A stretch of 64,000 bases of DNA from Aeromonas australiensis (lineage in GTDB: Bacteria; Pseudomonadota; Gammaproteobacteria; Enterobacterales; Aeromonadaceae): assembly GCF_000819725.1 (NCBI RefSeq), contig NZ_CDDH01000028.1, positions 1-64,000 on the forward strand. The letters run 5' to 3'. The notes under the pieces were generated by a model that saw only the letters and a program-made list of their open reading frames with translations, was not told the origin of the DNA and made no database searches. Of this stretch, positions 55,348-63,883 are shown one piece after another. The first letter of the stretch is position 1. Each line of letters opens with the position of its first letter. A program made the position numbers and the translations under genes.

Positions 55348-55434
55348 TCCCTTTCTCCTGATGGGGCCCGCACATCCGCGCCCCTTGGCGGGGCCGTGGT
55401 TCCCGTTGAACCTGCGCCCCTCGTGATGAACAGG

Positions 55435-55908
55435 TCAGGCTTGCCAGCGGGCAGCGGCGGCGTTGTCGCGATCAAGCGCCTCGACCCAGCGTTGCACACC
55501 CTCGGCGGTCAGCTCTTTTTTCCAGAACGGCGCCCGGGTTTTCAAGAAATCCATGATGAAGTGACAGGCATCAAAGGCAGCATCGCGGTGGGCACTGCTC
55601 ACCGCCACCAGCACGATTTGATCGCCAAGCCACAGCTCGCCGATACGATGGATCAGAGTACACTCCTGCAGCGGCCAGCGGCGACGGGCCTCCTGCACGA
55701 TATCGGCCAGCGCCTTCTCGGTCATACCGGGGTAGTGCTCGAGGGCCAGCCCCTTCACTTCCTCCCCCTGATTGAAGTCGCGCACCTTGCCAACGAAGGT
55801 GACGATGGCGCCACTGTCTGGGCGGGTGGCAAGGCGGGCATATTCGTCCGCCAGCGAGAAATCCTCCCGCTGCACCAGAATTCGATCGGTAATAGTTGCG
55901 TCGTTCAT
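55435..55908 (-). CDS. moaE: Molybdopterin synthase catalytic subunit MoaE
   Basis: MoaE dimers bind two MoaD thiocarboxylates and convert cyclic pyranopterin monophosphate to molybdopterin. The 157-residue protein (E. coli 150) carries FVGKVRDFNQGE, HYPGMTEKALADI, HRIGELWLGD, and the catalytic lysine pair in APFWKKELT. Its start codon is three bases after the stop of the 31-codon mini-MoaD frame, and GGAGG at the end of that frame is its ribosome-binding site. It is normally placed directly after moaD. Confidence 0.95.
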   Translation of the reverse strand: MNDATITDRILVQREDFSLADEYARLATRPDSGAIVTFVGKVRDFNQGEEVKGLALEHYPGMTEKALADIVQEARRRWPLQECTLIHRIGELWLGDQIVLVAVSSAHRDAAFDACHFIMDFLKTRAPFWKKELTAEGVQRWVEALDRDNAAAARWQA

Positions 55909-55911
55909 GGC

Positions 55912-56007
55912 TCAGCCTCCGGTCGTTACTGGAGAGAAAGGGAAGAAGGCCACCTCATCGCCATCGCACAGCTCAGTGGTGCGATCCACTGTCATTATCT
56001 CATTCAT
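55912..56007 (-). CDS. Truncated MoaD-like peptide from a partial tandem duplication
   Basis: A 31-residue frame lies between moaD and moaE. It starts with ATG 56007, has the GGAGG of the moaD 3' end six bases upstream, and ends with [17 protein letters not shown], a near copy of the MoaD C-terminus ([14 protein letters not shown]). The first 14 residues (MNEIMTVDRTTELC) show no MoaD homology. It keeps the terminal Gly-Gly that MoeB adenylates but lacks the ubiquitin-like fold. It may be a translated remnant whose 3' end supplies the moaE ribosome-binding site, or a functional short sulfur-carrier tail; the former is more likely. Confidence 0.5.
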   Translation of the reverse strand: MNEIMTVDRTTELCDGDEVAFFPFSPVTTGG

Positions 56008-56054
56008 TCTCAGCCTCCGGTCACCGGCGGGAAGAAGGCCACCTCATCGCCATC
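55940..56054 (-). repeat. 26-bp direct repeat duplicating the moaD 3' end
   Basis: A 26-base sequence at 55940-55965 recurs exactly at 56029-56054, 89 bases away, and similarity extends to the flanking GCCTCCGGT (Gly-Gly-stop). This is a partial tandem duplication of the moaD 3' end including its stop and overlapping ribosome-binding site. Confidence 0.9.
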
Positions 56055-56255
56055 ATTGATAGGGGTATCGAGGGGCACCAGGGTCTGGTTGACCGCCACC
56101 AGCAGCTTGCCAGCTTCCAGCGCCAGCGCCCACTTGTCGCCGCGTTCACAGAGCGCCGCGCGCAGTTGTTCGGCTGTGGCGTAGTCGCACGGCAGGCAGA
56201 ACTCATCGCAGGCCACCAGCTCTCTTACTTGCGCAAAAAACAGTACCTTGATCAT
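56010..56255 (-). CDS. moaD: Molybdopterin synthase sulfur-carrier subunit MoaD
   Basis: MoaD is a ubiquitin-like protein whose C-terminal glycine is adenylated by MoeB and converted to a thiocarboxylate that supplies the dithiolene sulfurs. The 81-residue product is exactly the E. coli length and ends [32 protein letters not shown] is also typical. Its ATG overlaps the moaC stop by four bases. Downstream its C-terminal coding sequence is partly duplicated. Confidence 0.95.
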   Translation of the reverse strand: MIKVLFFAQVRELVACDEFCLPCDYATAEQLRAALCERGDKWALALEAGKLLVAVNQTLVPLDTPINDGDEVAFFPPVTGG

Positions 56256-56776
56256 GCTTGCTCCCCGCTATTTGACCCCAGCTGAAAATGGCCGGACTTG
56301 CCGCCCTTTTTCTCTACCAGCCGCACCTGTTCGATCACCATGTCCTTTTGCACCGCCTTGCACATGTCGTAGATGGTCAAGGCTGCTACCGACGCGGCGG
56401 TCAGCGCCTCCATCTCCACCCCTGTCTTGCCAGAGAGCTTGCAGAGGGTGCGGATATGCACCTTGTGCTGATCTGGCAGCGGCACTATCTCCACCTCAAC
56501 CTTGGTCAATGCCAGCGGATGACAGAGCGGGATAAGATCGGAGGTCTTCTTGGCGGCCATGATGCCGGCGATGCGGGCGGTGGCGAACACATCTCCTTTG
56601 TGGTGCTGACCACTCAGGATCAATGCCAGGGTTTCGGGAGCCATGGCGACAAACGCCTCGGCACGGGCTTCACGCTCGGTCACCTGCTTGTCGGTCACAT
56701 CCACCATATGGGCTTCGCCGCTCTGGTTAAGGTGAGTCAAGTTGGGCTGGGTCTGCTTGGGTTCGGTCTGGTTCAT
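56252..56776 (-). CDS. moaC: Cyclic pyranopterin monophosphate synthase MoaC
   Basis: MoaC completes the MoaA/MoaC reaction that turns GTP into cyclic pyranopterin monophosphate. The 174-residue protein has [49 protein letters not shown] and [20 protein letters not shown], the conserved MoaC core. Its N-terminus is about 20 residues longer than E. coli MoaC (161) and is Gln/Thr/Pro-rich ([18 protein letters not shown]); a later Met (MVDV) is a possible alternative start. It lies nine bases after moaB. The partner moaA is not in the cluster. Confidence 0.95.
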   Translation of the reverse strand: MNQTEPKQTQPNLTHLNQSGEAHMVDVTDKQVTEREARAEAFVAMAPETLALILSGQHHKGDVFATARIAGIMAAKKTSDLIPLCHPLALTKVEVEIVPLPDQHKVHIRTLCKLSGKTGVEMEALTAASVAALTIYDMCKAVQKDMVIEQVRLVEKKGGKSGHFQLGSNSGEQA

Positions 56777-56785
56777 CGTTTGCTC

Positions 56786-57292
56786 TCAGAGGTGGGAGAC
56801 AAAGTTGCACGGCTTGGTGCGGGCATCGAGCTGATCGCGGATCAGTTGCTCCCAACCCAGCTGACAAGCGCCGGTGGAGCCCGGCAGACAGCAGATCAGG
56901 GTGCGATTGGCGAGTCCCGCCAGCGCACGGCTCTGCATGGCGGAGCCTTTAATCTCGGCAAAAGAGAGCTGACGGAACATCTCGCCAAAACCCTGTACGG
57001 TGCGCTCGAACAGCACACCGACTGCTTCCGGTACCCGGTTCTGTTCATTGAAGCCGGTACCGCCGTTGATCAGCACCACCTGCACCCCTTCATCGGCGAT
57101 CCACTCGCTCACCCGCGCGCGGATGCGAAACAGGTTGTCGGGGCAGAGCCCCCGATCGGCCAGCTGATGGCCCGCGTCGGTAAGGGCCGAGACCAGATAG
57201 TCGCCCGAGCTGTCATCGGCGGTAGTGCGGCTGTTGGAAACCGTCAGCACGGCGATCTTGAGGGGAATAAATGCGTTGTGTTTCTGTCCCAT
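56786..57292 (-). CDS. moaB: Molybdenum cofactor biosynthesis protein MoaB
   Basis: MoaB binds molybdopterin; in E. coli its role is dispensable while Mog does the adenylylation. The 168-residue protein (E. coli 170) has IAVLTVSNSRTTADDSSGDYLVSAL, the INGGTGFNEQNRVPEAV loop typical of the MoaB/Mog family, and a C-terminal GSTGACQLGWEQLI. It is the first gene of the moaBCDE group. GGAG lies nine bases before the ATG, and the region upstream has an inverted repeat. Confidence 0.93.
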   Translation of the reverse strand: MGQKHNAFIPLKIAVLTVSNSRTTADDSSGDYLVSALTDAGHQLADRGLCPDNLFRIRARVSEWIADEGVQVVLINGGTGFNEQNRVPEAVGVLFERTVQGFGEMFRQLSFAEIKGSAMQSRALAGLANRTLICCLPGSTGACQLGWEQLIRDQLDARTKPCNFVSHL

Positions 57293-57445
57293 CGGGCAGC
57301 TCCTTGTGGCTATGGGCCGTCAACGAGGCAGGAAGAGAAGGGGTATGAGAGGCCAGCTGTCAGGGCGTAAACACTGACGCAGACAGGGGTGACCAACTTG
57401 CTCAAGCGTGTGACGGCGGGCTGATTCTATCAAAGGTTTCACGAG

Positions 57446-57489
57446 ATATGGGATTTAAAAGACACACAAATCTGATGCTTGTCCCATAT
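57446..57489. repeat. Inverted repeat upstream of moaB
   Basis: ATATGGGA (57446-57453) and TCCCATAT (57482-57489) are perfect reverse complements with a 28-base AT-rich spacer, lying between the end of nap and the start of the moa operon. It may be an operator or a looped leader. It does not resemble the ModE consensus. Confidence 0.4.
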
Positions 57490-57500
57490 ATGTGCAAAAT

Positions 57501-57524
57501 GCAGGCTGGGCAAACCCGGCCTGC
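57501..57524 (-). terminator. Terminator of the nap operon
   Basis: GCAGGCTGGG and CCCGGCCTGC pair with a CAAA loop, 11 bases past the napC stop; ATTTTG follows on the minus strand. Confidence 0.7.
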
Positions 57525-57534
57525 CGTTACAGGA

Positions 57535-58125
57535 TCAGAATCCTTTCACCCCGGTCATGTCGGGCAACTGGTGAGCAATCCCCTTGTGACAATCGATACA
57601 GGTATTTTCACCACTGGCCAGATTGGTAGAGTGCATCTTGGCGGCACGCTGCCCCTGCAGGGAGAAGTCCATGTACTCGAAGTTGTGGCAGTTGCGGCAC
57701 TCGCGCGAATCGGTCTCTTTCATCCGCTGCCACTCCCGCTCCGCCATCTCGCGTCGGTGTAACTCGAACTTCTCGCGGGTATCCACCTTGCCGGTGACCA
57801 TACCCCACAGCTCCTTGGAAGCCTGCACCTTGCGGATGATCTTGTAGGTCCACTCATGGGGTACGTGGCAATCCGGGCAACTGGCCCGCACGCCGGAGCG
57901 GTTGGCATAGTGGATGGTGTCGCGGTACTCCTCGTACACGTTGTCCTTCATCTCGTGACAGCTGGTACAAAAGGCCTCGGTGTTGGACGCTTCCATGGCA
58001 GTATTGAAACCGCCCCAGAAGATCACGCCGCCAAAGAAGCCCATCAGCAGGATCACCCATAGAGCCGCCTTGGAAGGGGATTTAAAGGTGGTCCACAGAC
58101 GTTGGATAAAGCCGGGTAATTTCAT
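57535..58125 (-). CDS. napC: Tetraheme cytochrome c NapC
   Basis: NapC is the membrane-anchored quinol dehydrogenase that passes electrons from menaquinol to NapAB. The 196-residue protein has one N-terminal membrane anchor (about 19-40) and four heme-binding motifs: CTSCH, CPDCH, CRNCH and CIDCH. E. coli NapC is 200 residues. It is the last gene of the napFDAGHBC operon, 11 bases after napB. Confidence 0.97.
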   Translation of the reverse strand: MKLPGFIQRLWTTFKSPSKAALWVILLMGFFGGVIFWGGFNTAMEASNTEAFCTSCHEMKDNVYEEYRDTIHYANRSGVRASCPDCHVPHEWTYKIIRKVQASKELWGMVTGKVDTREKFELHRREMAEREWQRMKETDSRECRNCHNFEYMDFSLQGQRAAKMHSTNLASGENTCIDCHKGIAHQLPDMTGVKGF

Positions 58126-58136
58126 CTATGGGTTCC

Positions 58137-58592
58137 TCAGTTCAGCGCTTCAACCGGTTTAAAGGTATTTTCCACCAGCGGCTTGGCATCCGCTTGCGGC
58201 ACATGGCACTGCAGGCAGAAGTAGCGACGCGGCGACACTTCACCCAGGGTCATGCCATCGCGGGTCTCGAAGTGAGTCGGGCTGATTTTGGTGGCCTTCA
58301 TGGCACTGGCATTCTTGAAGCTGTGGCAGGCCAGGCACTTGTTGACCTTGGTATCCACCTCGTAGTTGCGAATGTCGTGGGGGATCAGCGGCGGCTGATG
58401 TATGTACTGGCGATCGTAAGGTGCGCCATCCTTGCGGAAATTTTTCAGCGGTGCGGCGGTGGCATCGGTCACCAGATCGGTCGCCCCCCGCTCGGACTTG
58501 AGGCCACCGGTACTGTTGGTGATCTCGGGGGCGGCGGCCATCAAGGATCCCGCCATCAGGCAGGCCAGCATTGCTCCAATCAGCTTTTTCAT
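58137..58592 (-). CDS. napB: Periplasmic diheme cytochrome NapB
   Basis: NapB is the small electron-transfer subunit of the periplasmic nitrate reductase. The 151-residue precursor has a signal peptide (about 1-21, ending LMA-AA) and two CxxCH motifs, CLACH and CLQCH, with conserved distal histidines in YIHQPPLIPHDI. E. coli NapB is 149 residues. Its ATG overlaps the napH stop by one base. Confidence 0.97.
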   Translation of the reverse strand: MKKLIGAMLACLMAGSLMAAAPEITNSTGGLKSERGATDLVTDATAAPLKNFRKDGAPYDRQYIHQPPLIPHDIRNYEVDTKVNKCLACHSFKNASAMKATKISPTHFETRDGMTLGEVSPRRYFCLQCHVPQADAKPLVENTFKPVEALN

Positions 58593-59467
58593 TATGTGTT
58601 CTCCGACGTTTTTTCTGCCTTGACGGCAAAACCTACAGTGATTTCAAAAACTTGTTCCGCGCAGACATCGATGCAGCGGCCACAGTTGGTACACTCCTGA
58701 GCCGCAATCAAGGGCCCGTGACCGCGCTTGGCACCATGAACAGGCCCGCGCAGGATGGGACGCTCCGGGCAGACCGCATAGCAATCCATACAGTTGTTGC
58801 ACCGCTCGCGCCCCTTGGCAGAAATCTTGATAAATCCGACCCGGTTGACCAGGGCATAGAAGGCCCCCACCGGACAGAGATGACCACACCAGCCCCGCTC
58901 CACCACAAAGAGGTCGAACAGGAATAGCGCCACCAGCAGGGCCCAGCCCGCCCCCATGCCAAACAGCAGGCCGCGCATGGCGAGCGACACCGGATTGACC
59001 AGCTCCCACGCCATCACCCCGACCACCGCAGGCACCACCAGCACCATGGCCAGCAACCAGTAGCGGGTGGCACGGCTGAACTGGCCATTGCCCTTGAGGC
59101 CAAGTCGCCCCCTGAGCCAGGCCGCTGCATCGGTAATGAGGTTGACCGGACAGACCCAGGAGCAGAACACCCGCCCACCGACCAGCCAGTAACCGGCCAG
59201 CACGATGGCAGCCCCCAGCCAGAGGGTGGCGATGGGCCAGTGGCCTGCGGCCACCGATTGCAACAGGGTCAGCGGATCGGTCAGCGGCACAGTCTCCAGC
59301 AACAGCGAGCTGGAGAGGTTGCCCTTAAGGATCCAGATGCCCGCCAGCGGCCCCAGCAAAAACAGCCCGAGCACGCTGAACTGGCTCAGCCGACGCAGCA
59401 ACAGGAAGCGGTGAGCACGCCACCACCCCAGCTTGATGCGAGCCTCTTCCCCCGGATAACGACTCAT
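58592..59467 (-). CDS. napH: Ferredoxin-type membrane quinol dehydrogenase subunit NapH
   Basis: NapH with NapG forms a ubiquinol dehydrogenase that feeds NapC/NapAB. The 291-residue protein (E. coli 287) has four membrane segments, conserved cysteines in [12 protein letters not shown] and [11 protein letters not shown], and two C-terminal [4Fe-4S] motifs, [12 protein letters not shown] and [11 protein letters not shown]. The start is ATG 59467, which overlaps the napG stop (ATGA); longer upstream frames are shadows of napG. Confidence 0.96.
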   Translation of the reverse strand: MSRYPGEEARIKLGWWRAHRFLLLRRLSQFSVLGLFLLGPLAGIWILKGNLSSSLLLETVPLTDPLTLLQSVAAGHWPIATLWLGAAIVLAGYWLVGGRVFCSWVCPVNLITDAAAWLRGRLGLKGNGQFSRATRYWLLAMVLVVPAVVGVMAWELVNPVSLAMRGLLFGMGAGWALLVALFLFDLFVVERGWCGHLCPVGAFYALVNRVGFIKISAKGRERCNNCMDCYAVCPERPILRGPVHGAKRGHGPLIAAQECTNCGRCIDVCAEQVFEITVGFAVKAEKTSENT

Positions 59468-60210
59468 AACCCATCCGGTTTGCGGGTGGGCAGGGTGAGC
59501 CTGTCGCCGATGAGTGACTTGTTCCCCGCCTTGGCCTTCTCTTCCCAGCCGAGCCGATAGTGATGACCCAGCTCTCCCTTGGCGAGCTGGCGAGGTACCA
59601 CCTTGATAGCGGCCTCCTCCAGCACGCAGGCATGCTCGCACTTGCCACAGCCGGTACAGATATCGCTGTGTACCGTGGGCAGGAACATGGCGTGCTTGCC
59701 GGTGCGCTGGTTATGCTGCAGCTCAAGAGTGATCGCCTTGTCAATCAGCGGGCAGACCCGATAACAGACATCGCAGCGTAGCCCCAGATAGTTGAGACAG
59801 GTCTCGTGATCGATAAGCACTGCTACCCCCATCCGCGCCTGATCGATGTCGGTCATCTGCTGATCCAGCGCCCCGCTCGGGCAGGCCACCACGCAAGGGA
59901 TGTCATCACACATCTCGCAGGGCACGGCACGCGCCTTGAAATAAGGGGTGCCAGTGGTCACAGGGTCAAACAGCCGGGCGAGCTTGAGGGTGTCGTAGGG
60001 GCAGGCCTCGACGCAAAGCCCGCAACGCACGCAGGCGCTGAGGAACTCGGCTTCATCGAGGGCTGCGGGCGGACGCAGCGCCTGAGCCGGCACAGCTTGC
60101 GCCTGCTGGCGGGCCACCCCACCGAGCCCCACGCCAAGCAGGCCCACACCGCAGGCCCCTTTTGCCAGAGAGGCCATGTCGGCCAGAAACTGGCGACGAC
60201 TACGACTCAT
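59464..60210 (-). CDS. napG: Periplasmic ferredoxin-type protein NapG
   Basis: NapG is an exported iron-sulfur protein that partners NapH in electron transfer to nitrate reductase. The 248-residue protein (E. coli 231) has a twin-arginine signal with SRRQFLADM and four [4Fe-4S] cysteine motifs, beginning [13 protein letters not shown], then [24 protein letters not shown] and [11 protein letters not shown]. It lies 16 bases after napA and overlaps napH. Confidence 0.96.
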   Translation of the reverse strand: MSRSRRQFLADMASLAKGACGVGLLGVGLGGVARQQAQAVPAQALRPPAALDEAEFLSACVRCGLCVEACPYDTLKLARLFDPVTTGTPYFKARAVPCEMCDDIPCVVACPSGALDQQMTDIDQARMGVAVLIDHETCLNYLGLRCDVCYRVCPLIDKAITLELQHNQRTGKHAMFLPTVHSDICTGCGKCEHACVLEEAAIKVVPRQLAKGELGHHYRLGWEEKAKAGNKSLIGDRLTLPTRKPDGL

Positions 60211-60226
60211 CTCGCACTCCCCCGCC

Positions 60227-62716
60227 TTAAGCCTTCATCACCTTGACGGCGCACTTCTTGTAATCGGTCTCTTTCGAGAGCGGATCGGTGGCGTCCAGGG
60301 TCAGCTTGTTAACCAGCTGGCTGGCATCAAAGAAGGGCATGAAGACCAATCCTTTCGGCGGACGGTTGCGACCACGGGTCTCGACCCGGGTCTTCACCTC
60401 GCCACGGCGGGAGGAGACGATCACCTCTTCACCACGGCGCACGCCACGGGCTTTGGCATCGTCCGGGTGCATAAACAGCACCGCATCCGGGAAGGCGCGA
60501 TAGAGTTCGGGTACCCGACGGGTCATGGTGCCGGTATGCCAGTGTTCCAGCACGCGACCTGTGGAGAGCCACAAATCGTACTCTTTATCCGGCGACTCGG
60601 CGGCAGGCTCAAAGGGCAGGGCGAAGATGACTGCCTTGCCATCGGGCTTGCCATAAAAACGCACCCCCTCGCCCGCTTTCACGTAGGGGTCGAACCCTTC
60701 GCGATAGCGCCACAGGGTCTCTTTGCCATCCACTACCGGCCAGCGCAGACCACGGGACTCATGGTATTGCTCGAAGGGAGCCAGGTCGTGAGCGTGACCA
60801 CGGCCAAAGCGGGCATACTCCTCGAACAATCCCTTCTGGACATAGAAACCAAAGTGCTCGGCTTCGTCGTTGAGTGCGCCCTTGCTCTGCTCTTTCGGGA
60901 ACTGATTGATCTGACCGTTGGCATAGAGCACCTCGAACAGGGTCTTGCCCTTCACTTCCGGCATCTTGGCGATGAGCTCGCTTGGCCACACCTCTTCCAC
61001 CTTGAAGCGCTTGGAGAACTCCATCAGCTGCCACAGGTCAGACTTGGCCCCTTGTGGCGCTTTTACCTGCTGGTGCCAGAACTGGGTACGGCGCTCGGCA
61101 TTGCCGTAGGCCCCCTCTTTCTCCACCCACATGGCGGTGGGCAGGATGAGGTCAGCGGCCTGGGCGGTGACGGTCGGGTACGGATCGGAGACCACGATGA
61201 AGTTGCGTGGATCGCGATAGCCTGGCAGGCGATCGGTATTCATGTTGGGGCCGGCCTGCATGTTGTTGTTGCACATCACCCAGTAGGCGTTGAGCTTGCC
61301 ATCCTTGAGCATGCGATCCTGCAGAATAGCGTGATAGCCCACCTGATCGGGGATGGTCCCCTCCGGCAATTTCCAGATCTGCTCGGCGATGGCCCGATGC
61401 TTGGGATCGGTCACCACCATGTCGGCAGGCAGACGGTGGGCAAAGGTACCCACTTCCCGCGCGGTACCGCAAGCGGAGGGCTGACCGGTCAGGGAGAAGG
61501 GACCAGAGCCCGGCTCGGAGATCTTGCCGGTCAGCAAGTGGATGTTGTAGCAGAGGTTGTTGGCCCAGACACCGCGGGTATGCTGGTTGAAGCCCATGGT
61601 CCAGTAGGAGACCACCTTCTTGTTCGGATCGGCATAGACCTGAGCCAGTTTTTCCAGCTTCTCTTTGGAGACGCCGGAGAGCTTGGAGACCGACTCCAGA
61701 TCGTAATCCGCCACGAACTTGGCAAACTCCTCGAAGGTCATCGGAGTGGCATCACCGCTATCCGGGTTCTTCGCTTTCTGCTGCAGCGGATCAGTCGGGC
61801 GCAAGCCGTAACCGATGTCGGTGACCCCCTTCTTGAACACGGTGTGCTTGTTGACGAAGTCCCAATTCACCTTGTCGTTCTGAATGATGTAGTTGGCGAC
61901 ATAGTTGAGGATCGCCAGATCGGTCTGCGGGGTGAACACCATGCCGTTGTCCGCCAGCTCGAAGCTGCGGTGCTCGAAGGTAGAGAGCACGTGCACCTGC
62001 ACATCCGGATTGGAGAGACGACGATCAGACATCCGCGACCAGAGGATGGGGTGCATCTCGGCCATGTTGGAGCCCCACAGTACGAAGGCGTCGGCCTGTT
62101 CGATATCGTCGTAGCAGCCCATCGGCTCGTCCATGCCGAAAGTTCGCATGAAGCCGACAACTGCAGAGGCCATACAGTGACGGGCATTGGGGTCAATGTT
62201 GTTGGAGCGAAAACCCGCCTTCATCAGCTTGGCGGCGGCGTAGCCTTCCCAGACGGTCCACTGGCCGGAGCCGAACATGCCGACGGCGGTCGGCCCCTTC
62301 TCTTTCAGGGTCGCCTTGAACTTCTCGGCCATGATGTCGAACGCCTGATCCCAGCTGATGGGGGCGAAGTCGCCATCCTTGTCGAACTGGCCATTCTTCA
62401 TCCGCAACATCGGCTGGGTGAGACGATCTTCCCCGTACATGATTTTGGAGAGGAAGTAACCCTTGATGCAGTTGAGGCCACGGTTGACCGGTGCATCGGG
62501 GTCGCCCTGAGTCGCCACAACCCGCCCATTTTGAGAGCCCACCAGCACGGAGCAACCGGTACCGCAGAAGCGACAGGGCGCTTTATCCCAATGGATGGCA
62601 GTCTTGTCGGTACTGGTGATGAGATTGGCTGCCAGCGTGGGGGCACTGACACCGGCCACGGCAGCGGCAGCTGCCACCGCGTTGGCCTTCATAAAGTCGC
62701 GTCGACTCAGCTTCAT
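60227..62716 (-). CDS. napA: Periplasmic nitrate reductase catalytic subunit NapA
   Basis: NapA reduces nitrate to nitrite in the periplasm. It contains a bis-MGD molybdenum cofactor and one [4Fe-4S] cluster. The 829-residue precursor (E. coli 828) has a twin-arginine signal peptide [11 protein letters not shown] (cut after about residue 29), the cluster motif CRFCGTGC, the [12 protein letters not shown]-like [15 protein letters not shown] carrying the cysteine that ligates molybdenum, and the C-terminal nucleotide-binding domain. GAGG lies seven bases before the ATG. The cofactor genes moaBCDE, moeAB and modABC are all nearby. Confidence 0.98.
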   Translation of the reverse strand: MKLSRRDFMKANAVAAAAAVAGVSAPTLAANLITSTDKTAIHWDKAPCRFCGTGCSVLVGSQNGRVVATQGDPDAPVNRGLNCIKGYFLSKIMYGEDRLTQPMLRMKNGQFDKDGDFAPISWDQAFDIMAEKFKATLKEKGPTAVGMFGSGQWTVWEGYAAAKLMKAGFRSNNIDPNARHCMASAVVGFMRTFGMDEPMGCYDDIEQADAFVLWGSNMAEMHPILWSRMSDRRLSNPDVQVHVLSTFEHRSFELADNGMVFTPQTDLAILNYVANYIIQNDKVNWDFVNKHTVFKKGVTDIGYGLRPTDPLQQKAKNPDSGDATPMTFEEFAKFVADYDLESVSKLSGVSKEKLEKLAQVYADPNKKVVSYWTMGFNQHTRGVWANNLCYNIHLLTGKISEPGSGPFSLTGQPSACGTAREVGTFAHRLPADMVVTDPKHRAIAEQIWKLPEGTIPDQVGYHAILQDRMLKDGKLNAYWVMCNNNMQAGPNMNTDRLPGYRDPRNFIVVSDPYPTVTAQAADLILPTAMWVEKEGAYGNAERRTQFWHQQVKAPQGAKSDLWQLMEFSKRFKVEEVWPSELIAKMPEVKGKTLFEVLYANGQINQFPKEQSKGALNDEAEHFGFYVQKGLFEEYARFGRGHAHDLAPFEQYHESRGLRWPVVDGKETLWRYREGFDPYVKAGEGVRFYGKPDGKAVIFALPFEPAAESPDKEYDLWLSTGRVLEHWHTGTMTRRVPELYRAFPDAVLFMHPDDAKARGVRRGEEVIVSSRRGEVKTRVETRGRNRPPKGLVFMPFFDASQLVNKLTLDATDPLSKETDYKKCAVKVMKA

Positions 62717-62817
62717 GGCATATCCTCACATTGCTTATCGCGTAATAGTTGTCGAATCTGTCCAACGGGAGCCAGCCATCAGCGGCAGAGGGCACGCCCG
62801 GCATCCCATCACTCTTT

Positions 62818-63105
62818 TCAGTGACCGCCCAGTTCATCGAACTGGTGGTAAATCAGGGCGGCTGAGAGCACACCCGGCATCGCCTGTATCGCATCAATGG
62901 CCGCCATGATCGGCCGCTGGCTCGGACCTTCCAGGGTCACCACCAGCTTGCCCTCGTCACTGACGGCGTGGATCTCGGCCCCTTCAAGGGCACCAATCTG
63001 CTCGGCGAGCTGATGGCGCAAAGGGGGCTGGGTCAGCACCACCAGACTCGATACATGGAACGCCTGATCCATTGTGGCTTCTGTGTCACACGGCTTCTGA
63101 CTCAT
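62818..63105 (-). CDS. napD: NapA maturation chaperone NapD
   Basis: NapD binds the Tat signal peptide of NapA and prevents export until the cofactor is inserted. The 95-residue cytoplasmic protein (E. coli 87) has a ferredoxin-like fold pattern: FHVSSLVVLTQP strand, EIHAVSDEGKLVVTLEG hairpin, and the MPGVLSAALIYHQFDE C-terminal segment. The ATG overlaps the napF stop by four bases. A 101-base gap separates it from napA. Confidence 0.93.
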   Translation of the reverse strand: MSQKPCDTEATMDQAFHVSSLVVLTQPPLRHQLAEQIGALEGAEIHAVSDEGKLVVTLEGPSQRPIMAAIDAIQAMPGVLSAALIYHQFDELGGH

Positions 63106-63644
63106 TCTGACTCCTGCTTGAGGGTGGGCTGGCTCGCACCACCGGATGGGGCGGCTCGCCCGTCGACCTTGATGCTGCCAACCGGACAATCCTGCACGCA
63201 GGCGCCGCAGCCGTTACAGCGTTCCGGCTCCACTGTCGGGGTGGGCACGCGCCCCAACACCGGAATAAAACGAATGGCATTGGGCTCGCAGCTGTCCTGA
63301 CAGCGCTGGCAGAACACCTGACCATTGGCCAGACAGTTGGCCTCGATATGGGCCTTATAGTGCCAGGGGGATTCGCTGGTCGGGCGAAACAGCGGCGCCT
63401 TGCAGACCGTGACGCACTCGGTGCAGAAGGTGCACTCGCCACGCTGGAAATCGACCACCGGAAAACCGCCCTCGCCACTCACCAGGATCTGCTCCGGACA
63501 GGCGGCCAGACAGTCCCCGCAGCGGGTGCAGTCGGCGACAAATGCCGACCAGTTGACTGACCAGGGCAACTGCACCTGTGGTTCGGCAGTTCGCAGCCGC
63601 CCCCGGAACAGGCCGCGGCGGGCAAGATCGATCTCATCCGGCAT
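63102..63644 (-). CDS. napF: Ferredoxin-type protein NapF
   Basis: NapF is a cytoplasmic iron-sulfur protein that interacts with NapA and is thought to help its maturation or electron supply. The 180-residue protein (E. coli 164) contains three or four [4Fe-4S] motifs: CTRCGDCLAACP, CTFCTECVTVC, CQRCQDSCEP, and CNGCGACVQDCP. ATG 63644 is chosen because AGGAG is seven bases upstream; earlier frames lack a binding site. It is the first gene of the operon, behind an FNR-type site. Confidence 0.96.
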   Translation of the reverse strand: MPDEIDLARRGLFRGRLRTAEPQVQLPWSVNWSAFVADCTRCGDCLAACPEQILVSGEGGFPVVDFQRGECTFCTECVTVCKAPLFRPTSESPWHYKAHIEANCLANGQVFCQRCQDSCEPNAIRFIPVLGRVPTPTVEPERCNGCGACVQDCPVGSIKVDGRAAPSGGASQPTLKQESE

Positions 63645-63733
63645 CTTGACTCCTGTTCTGGTGAGAAAGGGTGCAGTGCGAGTCCATGAGTGGCATTTTA
63701 GATACCAATTATAAGAGTGGGTGTATATTGCGA

Positions 63734-63750
63734 CCCTGACAAGGTCAGGG
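63734..63750. repeat. Inverted repeat in the nap leader
   Basis: CCCTGAC (63734-63740), spacer AAG, GTCAGGG (63744-63750) form a perfect 7-bp dyad. It lies near the predicted transcription start of napF and could be an operator or a short leader hairpin. Confidence 0.45.
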
Positions 63751-63783
63751 ATATACCACCAGGGAGATAAACAGGGGGGATTG

Positions 63784-63797
63784 TTGCGCCAGATCAA
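63784..63797 (-). promoter_or_regulatory. FNR-type site of the nap promoter
   Basis: On the minus strand TTGATCTGGCGCAA has the spacing of the FNR consensus TTGATnnnnATCAA with one good and one weaker half-site. A -10-like GGTATATC follows about 30-35 bases downstream, consistent with an FNR site near -41.5 and activation in low oxygen. NarP/NarL heptamers are not clearly identified. Confidence 0.55.
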
Positions 63798-63819
63798 AGC
63801 CTTGCAGCGCAATAAAAAT

Positions 63820-63844
63820 GGAGGTATCGGTTAAAATACCTCCA
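63820..63844 (-). terminator. Terminator of the gene entering from the right edge
   Basis: TGGAGGTAT, loop, ATACCTCCA (9-bp perfect stem) is followed by TTTTTA on the minus strand, 40 bases after the stop of the partial gene and before the nap promoter. Confidence 0.85.
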
Positions 63845-63883
63845 TGTGAGGATTGCTATTTAATCGTTGGGGATTTTTTGCGG

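Noticed and set aside
57293-57534. Molybdenum-cofactor riboswitch before moaB
   Set aside because: The leader does not show the conserved sequence blocks of the Moco RNA as I remember them from E. coli moaA.
60176-62824. An 882-codon open frame antisense to napA and napG
   Set aside because: It mirrors the codon bias of the real minus-strand genes, has no recognisable domain, and the opposite strand encodes unmistakable NapA and part of NapG.
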